10,737 nt of DNA from Fidelibacterota bacterium (GCA_024278395.1 JAJRTG010000062.1:1-10737), one strand, 5' to 3'; positions 1-6,857 are shown, numbered from the stretch's first letter. Notes: a model not told the origin generated them from the sequence alone. A program made the numbers and translations.

Positions 1-59
1 ACGGCAAGGGCCGCCACCAGGAATACCACCAAACCGGTTATCAACCATCTCTTCTCCAT
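1..59 (-). CDS. N-terminus of an exported or membrane-anchored protein (partial)
   Basis: On the minus strand an ATG at 59-57 opens a frame that runs off the left edge after 19 full codons. The visible residues are a short charged start (MEKR) followed by an unbroken hydrophobic run (WLITGLVVFLVAALAV). This is the shape of a Sec signal peptide or an N-terminal transmembrane anchor. A purine-rich GGGAGGTGAGGTGA stretch (61-73 on the plus strand, read in reverse) lies directly upstream and supplies a ribosome binding site. No Cys lipobox is reached before the edge, so lipoprotein or plain secreted protein cannot be decided. The gene is divergent from the M20 amidohydrolase across a 265-base spacer. 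A binding protein for that enzyme's substrate is possible but unsupported. The function is unknown. Confidence 0.55.
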   Translation of the reverse strand, partial: MEKRWLITGLVVFLVAALA

Positions 60-141
60 TCACCTCACCTCCCACAGTACTCCGCCATCGATTATTCCTC
101 AAGGTTGGCCCGGCTTAGACAAAGTCAGGCTGGTTCAAAAG

Positions 142-166
142 TAAGAATTTCTCGAAAAAATTCTTA
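142..166. repeat. AT-rich 9-bp inverted repeat, possible operator
   Basis: TAAGAATTT (142-150) pairs perfectly with AAATTCTTA (158-166) around the 7-base loop CTCGAAA. It is strikingly AT-rich against its G+C-rich surroundings and sits about midway between two divergent genes. The lack of a GC stem and of a T-run beyond it on either strand argues against an intrinsic terminator. A regulator-binding dyad is the more natural reading, but no regulator gene is adjacent in the window. Confidence 0.4.
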
Positions 167-312
167 TACCACACTGCGCCGCGGCTGAACGACTCATCCG
201 GAAGGAATGCTCCCACACCGCACCTTCTCTGTTCGGCAGGCATGCGTAAGGCGGGGATACCGATTTATCGCCGGGCCCGGATGGGTTATCATCTTGCAGC
301 GATTTGCAGCAC

Positions 313-320
313 AAAGGAGG
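313..320 (+). promoter_or_regulatory. Ribosome binding site fixing the amidohydrolase start
   Basis: AAAGGAGG ends four bases before the ATG at 325. A longer reading from TTG at 304 would place this Shine-Dalgarno sequence inside the coding region, so 325 is the preferred start. Confidence 0.8.
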
Positions 321-324
321 CCGG

Positions 325-1497
325 ATGAACGGACTGAAAGGGGAGGTCTGCTCCCAAGTCGATCGGATGGCGGAGCGGCTGATCGAAATAGCACGGGACA
401 TCTACGAGCACCCGGAGCTCAAGTTCGAGGAGTTCAGAGCCGCCAAGCTCCTCGCCACAGAACTGGAAAAGGCCGGATTTGCCGTGGAGCTCGGAGTGGC
501 GGGGCTGGACACAGCGATCAAGGCCGAGCACCCCAAGGCGAGCCCCGGCCCTACGGTGGCGATCCTCGGCGAGTACGACGCCCTGCCCGAGCTCGGACAC
601 GCCTGCGGGCACAACCTGATCGCCGCCGCCGGGTTGGGAGCGGCCCTCGCCGTAGGAGCGGTTAAGGGGGAGCTTCCGGGGAGGCTCCTGTTCCTCGGTA
701 CCCCGGGGGAGGAAGGGGGAGGAGGGAAGGTGATCATGGTCGAGGCCGGGCTGTTCGCCGGGGTCGACGCAGCGATGATGTTCCATCCCTCATCCCATAC
801 CGTGGTCGACCGGGGGAGCCTGGCGATCACCGAGGTGGTGATCGAGTTTCACGGAAAGGCGGCGCACGCCTCCGGTTCCCCGGAAAAGGGGATAAACGCC
901 CTCGACGCGGTGATTCAGACCTTCAACTCCATAAACGCCCTGCGCCAGCACATCAAGGACGGAGCGCGCATCCACGGGATCATCACCGACGGCGGAGCCA
1001 AGCCGAACATCGTCCCCGAGCACGCCGCCGCCAACTTCTACGTCCGCGCCCTGGAGAACGAGTATCGCGACGAGCTCCTGGAGAAGCTGCGTGCCTGCGC
1101 TGAAGGGGCGGCGCTCGCCACTGGCGCTGCCCTCGAGTTCAAGGTCGTCGGCCACTCGTACAAGGCGATGAAACCGAACCGCGCCCTCGGCGACGCGTTC
1201 GTCAGGAACCTGGAGGCGCTCGGCGAGCCGCTCTACCCGCCTAAGCCCGATGAGGGAATGGGGTCGACCGACATGGGGGACGTCTCCCAGGTCGTCCCGT
1301 CGATCCATGCCTACATCAAGATCTGCGACGAAGATGTTGCCGGCCACTCGCGGGAGTTCGCGGAGGCCTCCATCTCCCCCCGCGGGCTCGATGTGATGCT
1401 CATTGCGGCCAAGGCCCTCGGGATGACCGCAGTCGATGTTCTCACCGATCCCGGACTCGTCGAGGGGATGAAGGAGGAGTTCGAGAAAGGCCGTTAG
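325..1497 (+). CDS. M20 family metal-dependent amidohydrolase (AbgB/ACY1L2-like)
   Basis: This 390-residue cytoplasmic protein has the full M20 peptidase/amidohydrolase layout and no signal peptide. Family members hydrolyse the amide bond of N-acyl amino acids, short peptides or p-aminobenzoyl-glutamate with two metal ions. Expected ligands are visible: Cys94 and His96 in ACGHN, Glu129-Glu130 in GTPGEEGGGG, His154 in MMFHP, and a C-terminal His341 in AGHSREF. The lid/dimerisation domain runs from about 165 to 280 and carries the usual FHGKAAHAS and KPNIVPEHA segments. The run GMGSTDMGDVSQVVPSIH (311-328) is typical of the AbgB / PM20D2 branch rather than of ArgE or DapE. Length is normal for the family. 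The start is set by AAAGGAGG four bases upstream. It appears to be a single-gene unit: the next gene follows after 91 bases that contain a promoter candidate. The substrate cannot be read from sequence; an aminoacylase or dipeptidase role is equally possible. Confidence 0.9.
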   Translation: MNGLKGEVCSQVDRMAERLIEIARDIYEHPELKFEEFRAAKLLATELEKAGFAVELGVAGLDTAIKAEHPKASPGPTVAILGEYDALPELGHACGHNLIAAAGLGAALAVGAVKGELPGRLLFLGTPGEEGGGGKVIMVEAGLFAGVDAAMMFHPSSHTVVDRGSLAITEVVIEFHGKAAHASGSPEKGINALDAVIQTFNSINALRQHIKDGARIHGIITDGGAKPNIVPEHAAANFYVRALENEYRDELLEKLRACAEGAALATGAALEFKVVGHSYKAMKPNRALGDAFVRNLEALGEPLYPPKPDEGMGSTDMGDVSQVVPSIHAYIKICDEDVAGHSREFAEASISPRGLDVMLIAAKALGMTAVDVLTDPGLVEGMKEEFEKGR

Positions 1498-1512
1498 GGC
1501 TTGCCATTACGG

Positions 1513-1541
1513 TTGCGGAACCACCCGCTGTGATCTAAAAT
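1513..1541 (+). promoter_or_regulatory. Candidate sigma70-type promoter of the pnt operon
   Basis: A -35-like TTGCGG (1513-1518) and a -10-like TAAAAT (1536-1541) are separated by exactly 17 bases. The -10 matches TATAAT at five of six positions; the -35 keeps only the TTG core. The predicted start near 1548 gives a leader of about 40 nt. That leader begins with a small inverted repeat, CTAGC (1549-1553) and GCTAG (1560-1564), which may be a weak 5' hairpin or an operator. It ends in the ribosome binding site GGGAGGA (1579-1585). Confidence 0.5.
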
Positions 1542-1588
1542 TCGGACGCTAGCAAAACCGCTAGTAAATTTTATTTTCGGGAGGAACG

Positions 1589-2773
1589 ATGATCGTTGGG
1601 GTCCCAAAAGAGGTCTTTCCAAACGAACGTTGCGTCGCCCTCGTCCCCGGATTGGTCCCCGGCCTGATCAAGAAGGGACTCACCGTGCTCGTGGAGAAAG
1701 GCGCGGGCAGGGAGGCCGGGTTCGCGGATGAAGAGTACACGGAGAAGGGGGCGCGCATCGTGGATGGACGCGATGAGCTCTTCTCCCAAGCCGACGTGAT
1801 CCTCACCGTGCACGGTCCGGGCAGCCACTCCGAGGCCGGAAGCGCGGATCTCGAACGGTTGAGCGCCGGGAAGACGGTGATCGGGTTCCTCGATCCCCTG
1901 GGCGCCCCCCAGGGGGCGAAGGAGCTCGCCGCCCGCGGGGTGACCGCGTTTTCCATGGAACTGATGCCGCGCATCACCCGCGCCCAGCCGATGGACGCTC
2001 TCTCCTCGTTCGCCACCGTCGCCGGGTACAAGGCGGTCCTTCTGGCGGCCGATGCACTCCCCAAGATGTTCCCGATGATGATGACCGCCGCCGGGACGAT
2101 CACCCCGGCCAGGGTGTTCGTGGTCGGGGCCGGGGTCGCCGGACTGCAGGCGATCGCCACCGCGCGCCGGCTGGGGGCGGTGGTGCAGGCGTACGACGTC
2201 CGCCCGGCGGTGAAGGAGCAGGTGGAGAGCCTGGGAGCGACGTTCATCGAGCTCGAGCTGGAGACGAAGGAGGCGGAGGACAAAGGCGGATACGCCAAGG
2301 AGATGGACGAGGAGTTCTACCGCAGGCAGCGGGAGATGATGGCCGAGGTCGTCGCCGGAAGCGATGTGGTCATCACAACGGCGTCCATCCCGGGAAAGAG
2401 GGCCCCTGTCCTCATCACCGCGGAGATGGTGAAGGGGATGCCCCTGGGATCGGTGATCGTCGACCTGGCGGCGGAGCGGGGCGGAAACTGCGCCCTCACC
2501 CGACCCGGCGAGACGGTGGTGGAGCACGGGGTGACGATCCGAGGCCCGGTCAACCTGCCGGCATCGATCCCCTACCACGCAAGTCAGATGTACGGAAAGA
2601 ACGTCTCCAACTTCCTGCTCCACCTGGTGAAGGATGGAGAGATCGAGATCGATACAACCGATGAGATCACGAGTGGAACGCTGGTCGCCTACAAAGGCGA
2701 GATTGTCCACCCGCGGGTGCGGGAGCTCCTCGGCCTGCCGCCGCAAGAGAAAGAGAAGGAGGGGGATGAGTGA
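1589..2773 (+). CDS. pntAA: NAD(P) transhydrogenase subunit alpha part 1 (domain I, NAD(H)-binding)
   Basis: This soluble 394-residue subunit binds NAD(H) at the membrane face of the proton-translocating transhydrogenase. The enzyme uses the proton gradient to drive hydride transfer from NADH to NADP+. The N-terminal alanine-dehydrogenase-like fold begins MIVGVPKEVFPNE. The signature MPRITRAQPMDALSS (126-140) carries Arg128, Gln133, Asp136 and Ser139, which I align to the nucleotide-contacting Arg127, Gln132, Asp135 and Ser138 of the Rhodospirillum rubrum protein. A Rossmann turn VVGAGVAGLQA (178-188) is followed by YDVRPAVKEQVESLGA. VDLAAERGGN (291-300) and the C-terminal GPVNLPASIPYHASQMYGKN are also typical. 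Length matches the separate-polypeptide form; E. coli fuses this part to the first membrane helices. The ATG at 1589 follows GGGAGGA with good spacing. The stop overlaps the next start by one base (TGATG), so translation is probably coupled. Confidence 0.97.
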   Translation: MIVGVPKEVFPNERCVALVPGLVPGLIKKGLTVLVEKGAGREAGFADEEYTEKGARIVDGRDELFSQADVILTVHGPGSHSEAGSADLERLSAGKTVIGFLDPLGAPQGAKELAARGVTAFSMELMPRITRAQPMDALSSFATVAGYKAVLLAADALPKMFPMMMTAAGTITPARVFVVGAGVAGLQAIATARRLGAVVQAYDVRPAVKEQVESLGATFIELELETKEAEDKGGYAKEMDEEFYRRQREMMAEVVAGSDVVITTASIPGKRAPVLITAEMVKGMPLGSVIVDLAAERGGNCALTRPGETVVEHGVTIRGPVNLPASIPYHASQMYGKNVSNFLLHLVKDGEIEIDTTDEITSGTLVAYKGEIVHPRVRELLGLPPQEKEKEGDE

Positions 2774-3054
2774 TGGATCCGTTCGTCGCTGCACTCACCA
2801 TATTCGTACTGGCCGTGTTCGTCGGGTTCGAGGTGATCACCAAGGTCCCCCCGACGCTCCATACACCTCTCATGTCGGGGTCGAACGCGATCTCCGGGAT
2901 CACCCTGGTCGGCGCGCTCCTCGCCGCCGGGGCTAAGGAGACGACCCTGACGACGATCCTCGGGGTGGTCGCGGTGGTGTTCGCCACGATCAACGTGGTG
3001 GGCGGGTTCCTCGTGACCCATCGGATGCTCCGCATGTTCCGGAGAAAGGACTAG
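2773..3054 (+). CDS. pntAB: NAD(P) transhydrogenase subunit alpha part 2 (membrane, domain II)
   Basis: This 93-residue integral membrane subunit supplies the first helices of the proton channel. Three hydrophobic spans are visible at about residues 4-22, 35-60 and 63-83. Between the first two lies VPPTLHTPLMSGSNAISGI, the diagnostic conserved loop of this small subunit. A positive C-terminus (HRMLRMFRRKD) fits a cytoplasmic tail. The ATG at 2773 shares its A with the pntAA stop and is preceded by AAGGAGGGGG ending at 2765. A GTG at 2770 is also in frame but badly spaced. pntB follows within 6 bases of the stop. Size agrees with PntAB from organisms having the three-gene arrangement. Confidence 0.95.
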   Translation: MDPFVAALTIFVLAVFVGFEVITKVPPTLHTPLMSGSNAISGITLVGALLAAGAKETTLTTILGVVAVVFATINVVGGFLVTHRMLRMFRRKD

Positions 3055-3060
3055 GTGGCG

Positions 3061-4440
3061 ATGAACATCGGGATAAACATCGGATATCTCGTCGCCGCGG
3101 CGCTGTTCATCTTCGGCCTTAAGGGGCTCTCCCATCCCCGCACCGCGGTACGGGGGAACCTGCTCGGCGCGACGGGGATGCTCCTCGCGGTCGTCCTCAC
3201 CCTGCTCGACCGCCAGATCATCAGCTTCGAGTGGATCCTGGTCGGGCTCGTGATCGGAGCCGGATTCGGAGTCATCCTCGCCGTCAAGGTGCAGATGACC
3301 CAGATGCCGCAACTGGTCGCGCTGTTCAACGGGTTCGGAGGGGGCGCCTCGGCCCTTGTCGCCGGTGCGGCTCTGATCGAGGCCGCCCTCCTCACGACGG
3401 CCCCGTCGACCCAGATGACGGTCTCCACCGCCGCCTCCGGACTGATCGGGGCGGTGACCTTCTGGGGGAGCCTGATCGCGTTCGGGAAGCTGCAGGGGAT
3501 CATAAGCTCGAAGCCGGCGAAGATCCCGGCTCATCAGCTTCTGAACGGGATCCTCCTTCTCGCCTCGCTCGGGCTCGGCGCGTTGATCGTGCTCGACCCG
3601 AGCGCCACGTGGGTCTACTGGATCCTCGTCGCCGTCGCATCCGCCCTCGGGGTGCTGATGGTGATGCCGATCGGCGGGGCGGACATGCCGGTCGTGATCA
3701 GCCTGCTCAACTCGTTCTCCGGTCTGGCCGCCGCCGCGACCGGATTCGTGCTGCTGAACAACGTCCTGATCATCTCCGGATCGCTCGTCGGGGCATCGGG
3801 GCTGATCCTCACCAACCTGATGTGCAAGGCGATGAACCGCTCGCTCGGCAACGTCCTGTTCGGCGGGGTCGGCGGGACCATCGCCGCGGCGGACGACGTC
3901 TACGCCGGGAAGATCAAGTCCACCTCCCCGGACGAGGTGGCGATGCTCCTCGAGGGGGCGCGGCGGGTGGTGATCGTCCCCGGATACGGGATGGCCGTAG
4001 CTCAGGCGCAGTACGCCGTCCGCGATCTCACCAACCTTCTCGAATCGCGCGGGACGGAGGTGGAGTTCGGGATCCATCCGGTCGCCGGACGGATGCCCGG
4101 GCACATGAACGTGCTCCTCGCCGAGGCGAACATCCCCTACGACAAGCTGAAGACGATGGAGGAGATCAACCCCACCTTCGAGCAGACCGACGTCGTGATC
4201 GTGCTCGGGGCGAACGACACCGTCAACCCGGCGGCGCGGGAGGCCGACTCCGGCCCGCTCGCCGGGATGCCGATCCTCGACGTGGACAAGGCGCGCACCG
4301 TGGTGGTCATCAAGCGGAGCCTCAGCCCCGGGTTCGCCGGGGTCCCCAACCCATTGTTCGCGGCGGACAACACCCTGATGCTCTTCGGGGACGGAAAGCA
4401 GATGGTCACCGAGATCATCGCCGCGCTCAAGGAAGCGTAG
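3061..4440 (+). CDS. pntB: NAD(P) transhydrogenase subunit beta (membrane domain II plus NADP(H)-binding domain III)
   Basis: This is the 459-residue beta subunit. The first about 270 residues form multiple transmembrane helices of the proton path, with QMTQMPQLVALFNGFGGG, IGGADMPVVISLLNSFSG and LMCKAMNRSL. The remainder is the soluble NADP(H)-binding domain III, with VPGYGMAVAQAQ, GIHPVAGRMPGHMNVLLAEA, LGANDTVNPAA and SLSPGFAGVPNPLF. Compared from memory with E. coli PntB, the proton-pathway His91 (AILHSF) aligns with Asn here (ALFNGF, residue 90 from this start). That substitution should be confirmed by alignment. The start is uncertain by two codons: GTG at 3055 directly follows the pntAB stop, while ATG at 3061 has better spacing from AAAGGA (3045-3050). 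The gene ends 20 bases before a strong terminator and closes the operon. Confidence 0.96.
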   Translation: MNIGINIGYLVAAALFIFGLKGLSHPRTAVRGNLLGATGMLLAVVLTLLDRQIISFEWILVGLVIGAGFGVILAVKVQMTQMPQLVALFNGFGGGASALVAGAALIEAALLTTAPSTQMTVSTAASGLIGAVTFWGSLIAFGKLQGIISSKPAKIPAHQLLNGILLLASLGLGALIVLDPSATWVYWILVAVASALGVLMVMPIGGADMPVVISLLNSFSGLAAAATGFVLLNNVLIISGSLVGASGLILTNLMCKAMNRSLGNVLFGGVGGTIAAADDVYAGKIKSTSPDEVAMLLEGARRVVIVPGYGMAVAQAQYAVRDLTNLLESRGTEVEFGIHPVAGRMPGHMNVLLAEANIPYDKLKTMEEINPTFEQTDVVIVLGANDTVNPAAREADSGPLAGMPILDVDKARTVVVIKRSLSPGFAGVPNPLFAADNTLMLFGDGKQMVTEIIAALKEA

Positions 4441-4460
4441 ATATCTAAAAGACGACGCAA

Positions 4461-4490
4461 AACCCCACCTCCACGTTCGGAGGTGGGGTT
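4461..4490. terminator. Bidirectional intrinsic terminator between pntB and fusA
   Basis: AACCCCACCTCC (4461-4472) and GGAGGTGGGGTT (4479-4490) form a perfect 12-bp stem with a 6-base loop. On the plus strand the stem runs into TTATTCTTTG. On the minus strand it ends in TTTT followed shortly by another TTTT. It lies between convergent genes, 20 bases past the pntB stop and 27 past the fusA stop, and probably ends both transcripts. Confidence 0.9.
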
Positions 4491-4517
4491 ATTCTTTGTC
4501 CCGCCCGACGACGAGCG

Positions 4518-6611
4518 TTACTTGACCGCCGCCTTCTCCCGCCGCGAGGCGACGATCTCCTCGGCGATCGAGTAGGGGACGGCCTCGTAGTGCTCGAACT
4601 GCATGGTGAAGCTCCCGCGGCCGCTCGTGATGTTCCGAAGCTCGGAGGCGTACCCGAACATCTCGGCGAGCGGGACCCGCGCCCGCAGCACGGCGGCGTT
4701 CCCCTTCCGATCCATGGCCAGGATCTTGCCGCGCTTCGCCGCCAGGCTCCCGGTCACCGCGCCGGTGTAGTCCTCGGGAACGGTCACCTCGACGCTCATC
4801 ACCGGCTCGAGGAGCGACAGCCCCGCGCGCTTGCACGCCTCGCGGAACCCCATCATCCCGCATGTGCGGAACGCCTGCTCCGAGGAGTCGACCTCGTGCA
4901 TCGAGCCGTCGTAGACCGTCACCTTGATGTCGACCATCGGGAACCCGGCGTACGGGCCCTTGGCCATCGCGTCGAGGATCCCGCGCTCGATCGCGCGCAG
5001 GTACTCGCGGGTGATCTTCCCGCCGGTGATCTCGTCCTCGAACTGAAACCCGCCCCCCGGCTTGTTCGGGGCGATCCTGAAGACCATGTGCGCGTACTGT
5101 CCCCGCCCGCCGGTCTGCTTCACGTGGCGGTACTCATGGTCGACCGCGGACAGGATCGTCTCGCGGTAGGCGACCTGCGGCTGGCCGGACTTTACCCCGA
5201 CGCTGAACTCACGGCGCAGCCGGTCGAGGATGATCTCGAGGTGCAGCTCCCCCATCCCGGAGATCACGACCTCACCTGTCTCGTCGCTCGAGCGCACGGT
5301 GAACGTCGGGTCCTCCTCGGCGAGCCGGGCGAGGGCGTGGGAGAGCTTGTCCCGGTCGGCACGCGTCTCCGGGGCCACCGCCACCCCGATCACCGGGGCG
5401 GGGAAGTCGATCGACTCGAGGACGATCGGGTGCTCCGGGCTGCATACCGTATCTCCGGTCCGGGTGTCGGCGAGCCCGACCACCGCGCCCACGTCCCCGG
5501 CGTGGAGGGCCTCGACCGCTTGGCGGTGGTTGGCATGCATCTCGAACAGCCTTCCCACCCGCTGCGGCTTCCCGCGCGTGGAGTTTAACACCGTGTCGCC
5601 CACGCGCAGGACCCCGGAGTAGACGCGGACGTAGGTGAGCTTTCCGATGTGCTTGTCCGCCTGCACCTTGAACGCCAGGGCGGCGAGGGGTGAATCGTCG
5701 CTCGGATTGCGCACGATCTCCTCGTTCTCCTCGCTGCGCGCCCCGATCACCGGCGGTAGATCGACCGGTGAGGGGAGGTAATCGACGATCGCGTCGAGGA
5801 GCCGCCGGACACCCTTGTTCTTGAACGCCGCGCCGCACAGGACCGGGATGAACCGCCCGGCGATCGTCGCCTGACGGATGACGCCCACGAGCTCCTCCCG
5901 CTCCGGGAGTTCCTCGTTCAGGAACTTCTCCATCAGGTCATCGTCCAGCTCGCTCGCCCGCTCGATCATCAGGGCGCGCGCCTCCCTCGCCCGATCGAGC
6001 AGCTCCGGGGGGATCTCCTCCTCGCGGATCACGGCCCCTTGCGGCGAATCGTCGTAATAGATCGCCCGCATGTCGACGAGGTCGATCACCCCTTGGAAGC
6101 CGGCCTCGGCCCCGATCGGGATCACGACCGGGACGGCGTTCGCCCCAAGCTCCTTGCGGATCTCCTCGACCACCCGGTCGAAGTCGGCCCCGGTCCGGTC
6201 CATCTTGTTGACGAACGCGATCCGCGGGACACGGTACTTTTCGGCCTGACGCCAGACGGTCTCCGACTGCGGCTCCACCCCGCCCACGGCGCAGAACAGG
6301 GCGACCGCCCCGTCGAGGACGCGGAGGGAGCGTTCGACCTCGGCGGTGAAGTCGACGTGGCCCGGGGTGTCGATGATGTTGATCCGGTGCCCGCGCCAGT
6401 ACGCGGTGGTGGCGGCCGAGGTGATCGTGATCCCCCGCTCGCGCTCCTGCGCCATCCAGTCCATCGTCGCCGCGCCGTCGTGCACCTCGCCGATCTTGTG
6501 GGTCTTCCCGGTAAAGAAGAGAATCCGCTCGGTCACGGTCGTCTTCCCGGCGTCGATGTGCGCCATCAGACCGATATTCCTCACCTTGTCTATTCCTACA
6601 TTCTCTCTCAT
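4518..6611 (-). CDS. fusA: Translation elongation factor G
   Basis: This 697-residue GTPase drives translocation of tRNA and mRNA on the ribosome and helps recycle ribosomes with RRF. All G motifs are present: P-loop AHIDAGKT (17-24), switch I RGITI with Thr62, DTPGH (80-84) with catalytic His84, and NKMD (134-137). Domain II (about residues 300-400), domain III with GMGELHLEI, domain IV with QTGGRGQYAH and MHEVDSSEQAF, and domain V ending FEHYEAVP follow in normal order and length. The domain IV segment GGKITREYLRAIERG departs from the usual GG-IPKEYIPAVEKG, having lost both prolines. The gene stands alone, not beside rpsL, rpsG or tuf as in the str operon, so it may be the sole EF-G in an unusual place or a second copy. 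ATG at 6611 is chosen because GGAGG (6617-6621) lies five bases upstream; an ATG one codon earlier is also possible. Confidence 0.96.
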   Translation of the reverse strand: MRENVGIDKVRNIGLMAHIDAGKTTVTERILFFTGKTHKIGEVHDGAATMDWMAQERERGITITSAATTAYWRGHRINIIDTPGHVDFTAEVERSLRVLDGAVALFCAVGGVEPQSETVWRQAEKYRVPRIAFVNKMDRTGADFDRVVEEIRKELGANAVPVVIPIGAEAGFQGVIDLVDMRAIYYDDSPQGAVIREEEIPPELLDRAREARALMIERASELDDDLMEKFLNEELPEREELVGVIRQATIAGRFIPVLCGAAFKNKGVRRLLDAIVDYLPSPVDLPPVIGARSEENEEIVRNPSDDSPLAALAFKVQADKHIGKLTYVRVYSGVLRVGDTVLNSTRGKPQRVGRLFEMHANHRQAVEALHAGDVGAVVGLADTRTGDTVCSPEHPIVLESIDFPAPVIGVAVAPETRADRDKLSHALARLAEEDPTFTVRSSDETGEVVISGMGELHLEIILDRLRREFSVGVKSGQPQVAYRETILSAVDHEYRHVKQTGGRGQYAHMVFRIAPNKPGGGFQFEDEITGGKITREYLRAIERGILDAMAKGPYAGFPMVDIKVTVYDGSMHEVDSSEQAFRTCGMMGFREACKRAGLSLLEPVMSVEVTVPEDYTGAVTGSLAAKRGKILAMDRKGNAAVLRARVPLAEMFGYASELRNITSGRGSFTMQFEHYEAVPYSIAEEIVASRREKAAVK

Positions 6612-6616
6612 CATAT

Positions 6617-6621
6617 CCTCC
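6617..6621 (-). promoter_or_regulatory. Ribosome binding site fixing the fusA start
   Basis: GGAGG on the minus strand ends five bases before ATG 6611 and only two before ATG 6614. A TTG at 6623-6621 would overlap it and is not credible as a start. Confidence 0.75.
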
Positions 6622-6645
6622 AAGTTTCAAAAAGCCCCTCATGAT

Positions 6646-6687
6646 AAACAAAGGACAAAAAGAAAGACCGGCGCTTGATCCTGCCGG
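6646..6687 (-). promoter_or_regulatory. fusA leader hairpin with T-rich tail, possible attenuator
   Basis: Reading the minus strand, CCGGC (6687-6683), a 10-base loop, and GCCGG (6672-6668) are followed by the T-rich TCTTTCTTTTTGTCCTTTG. This lies inside the predicted untranslated leader of fusA, between the promoter candidate at 6730-6758 and the start codon. The layout resembles a weak intrinsic terminator and could allow attenuation. The stem is only five base pairs, so it may equally be an incidental structure. Confidence 0.35.
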
Positions 6688-6729
6688 CACTGTTGTGGTT
6701 ACCAGACGTTCCGGAAACTTCAAAATCTG

Positions 6730-6758
6730 ATTCTACCCGCTACTGTGAGGAAAAACAA
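6730..6758 (-). promoter_or_regulatory. Candidate sigma70-type promoter of fusA
   Basis: On the minus strand TTGTTT (6758-6753) and TAGAAT (6735-6730) are separated by exactly 17 bases. The -10 matches consensus at five of six positions and the -35 keeps the TTG core. Transcription would begin near 6723, giving a leader of about 110 nt. It lies downstream of the terminator of the preceding operon (6806-6830), which supports fusA being its own transcription unit. Confidence 0.55.
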
Positions 6759-6805
6759 ATGCGAGTCGACGAAGCGATCGCCCGCTGCTGACGGGCCGAT
6801 AAAAC

Positions 6806-6830
6806 ACCCCCCTTCCAAAGGAAGGGGGGT
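6806..6830 (-). terminator. Intrinsic terminator of the xdh operon
   Basis: ACCCCCCTTCC and GGAAGGGGGGT form a perfect 11-bp GC-rich stem with a 3-base loop. On the minus strand it is followed by GTTTTATC, and it begins 27 bases after the stop codon of the molybdopterin subunit gene. The plus strand has no T-run after the stem, so it is assigned to the minus strand. Confidence 0.85.
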
Positions 6831-6857
6831 AAGACCCTTCAGGGAAGAGACCGCGGA

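Larger units (their letters stand above)
60..324. other. Divergent intergenic spacer
   Basis: These 265 bases separate the minus-strand signal-peptide gene from the plus-strand amidohydrolase. Short ORFs that cross this spacer show no recognisable domain. The spacer holds an AT-rich inverted repeat at 142-166 (listed separately) and the amidohydrolase ribosome binding site at 313-320. A weak plus-strand promoter candidate is TTATCG at 265-270, a 16-base gap, and TATCAT at 287-292. The -10 matches consensus at 5 of 6 positions but the -35 only at 3, so it is not called as a feature. Confidence 0.5.

Noticed and set aside
304..324. Upstream TTG start for the amidohydrolase
   Set aside because: The AAAGGAGG ribosome binding site would fall inside the coding sequence; ATG 325 is correctly spaced from it.
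1571..2794. 407-codon minus-strand ORF antisense to pntAA
   Set aside because: It is an antisense frame of a strongly conserved gene, low in sequence complexity and without homology I can recognise.
2689..4104. 471-codon minus-strand ORF antisense to pntB
   Set aside because: Its composition is dominated by Asp, Glu, Arg, Pro and His. It has no recognisable domain and lies opposite three well-supported genes.
3231..4448. Long plus-strand ORF overlapping pntB in another frame
   Set aside because: It is rich in Arg, Gly, Asp and Pro with no domain, as expected from a shifted reading of a G+C-rich gene. The pntB frame carries every conserved transhydrogenase motif.
4590..5588. 332-codon plus-strand ORF antisense to fusA
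   Set aside because: Its residues mirror the fusA codons and show no motif. fusA is certain on the opposite strand.
5938..6723. Minus-strand ORF starting in the fusA leader in another frame
   Set aside because: Most of it is the shifted reading of EF-G codons. Its first about 40 residues lie in the leader but have no ribosome binding site or domain.
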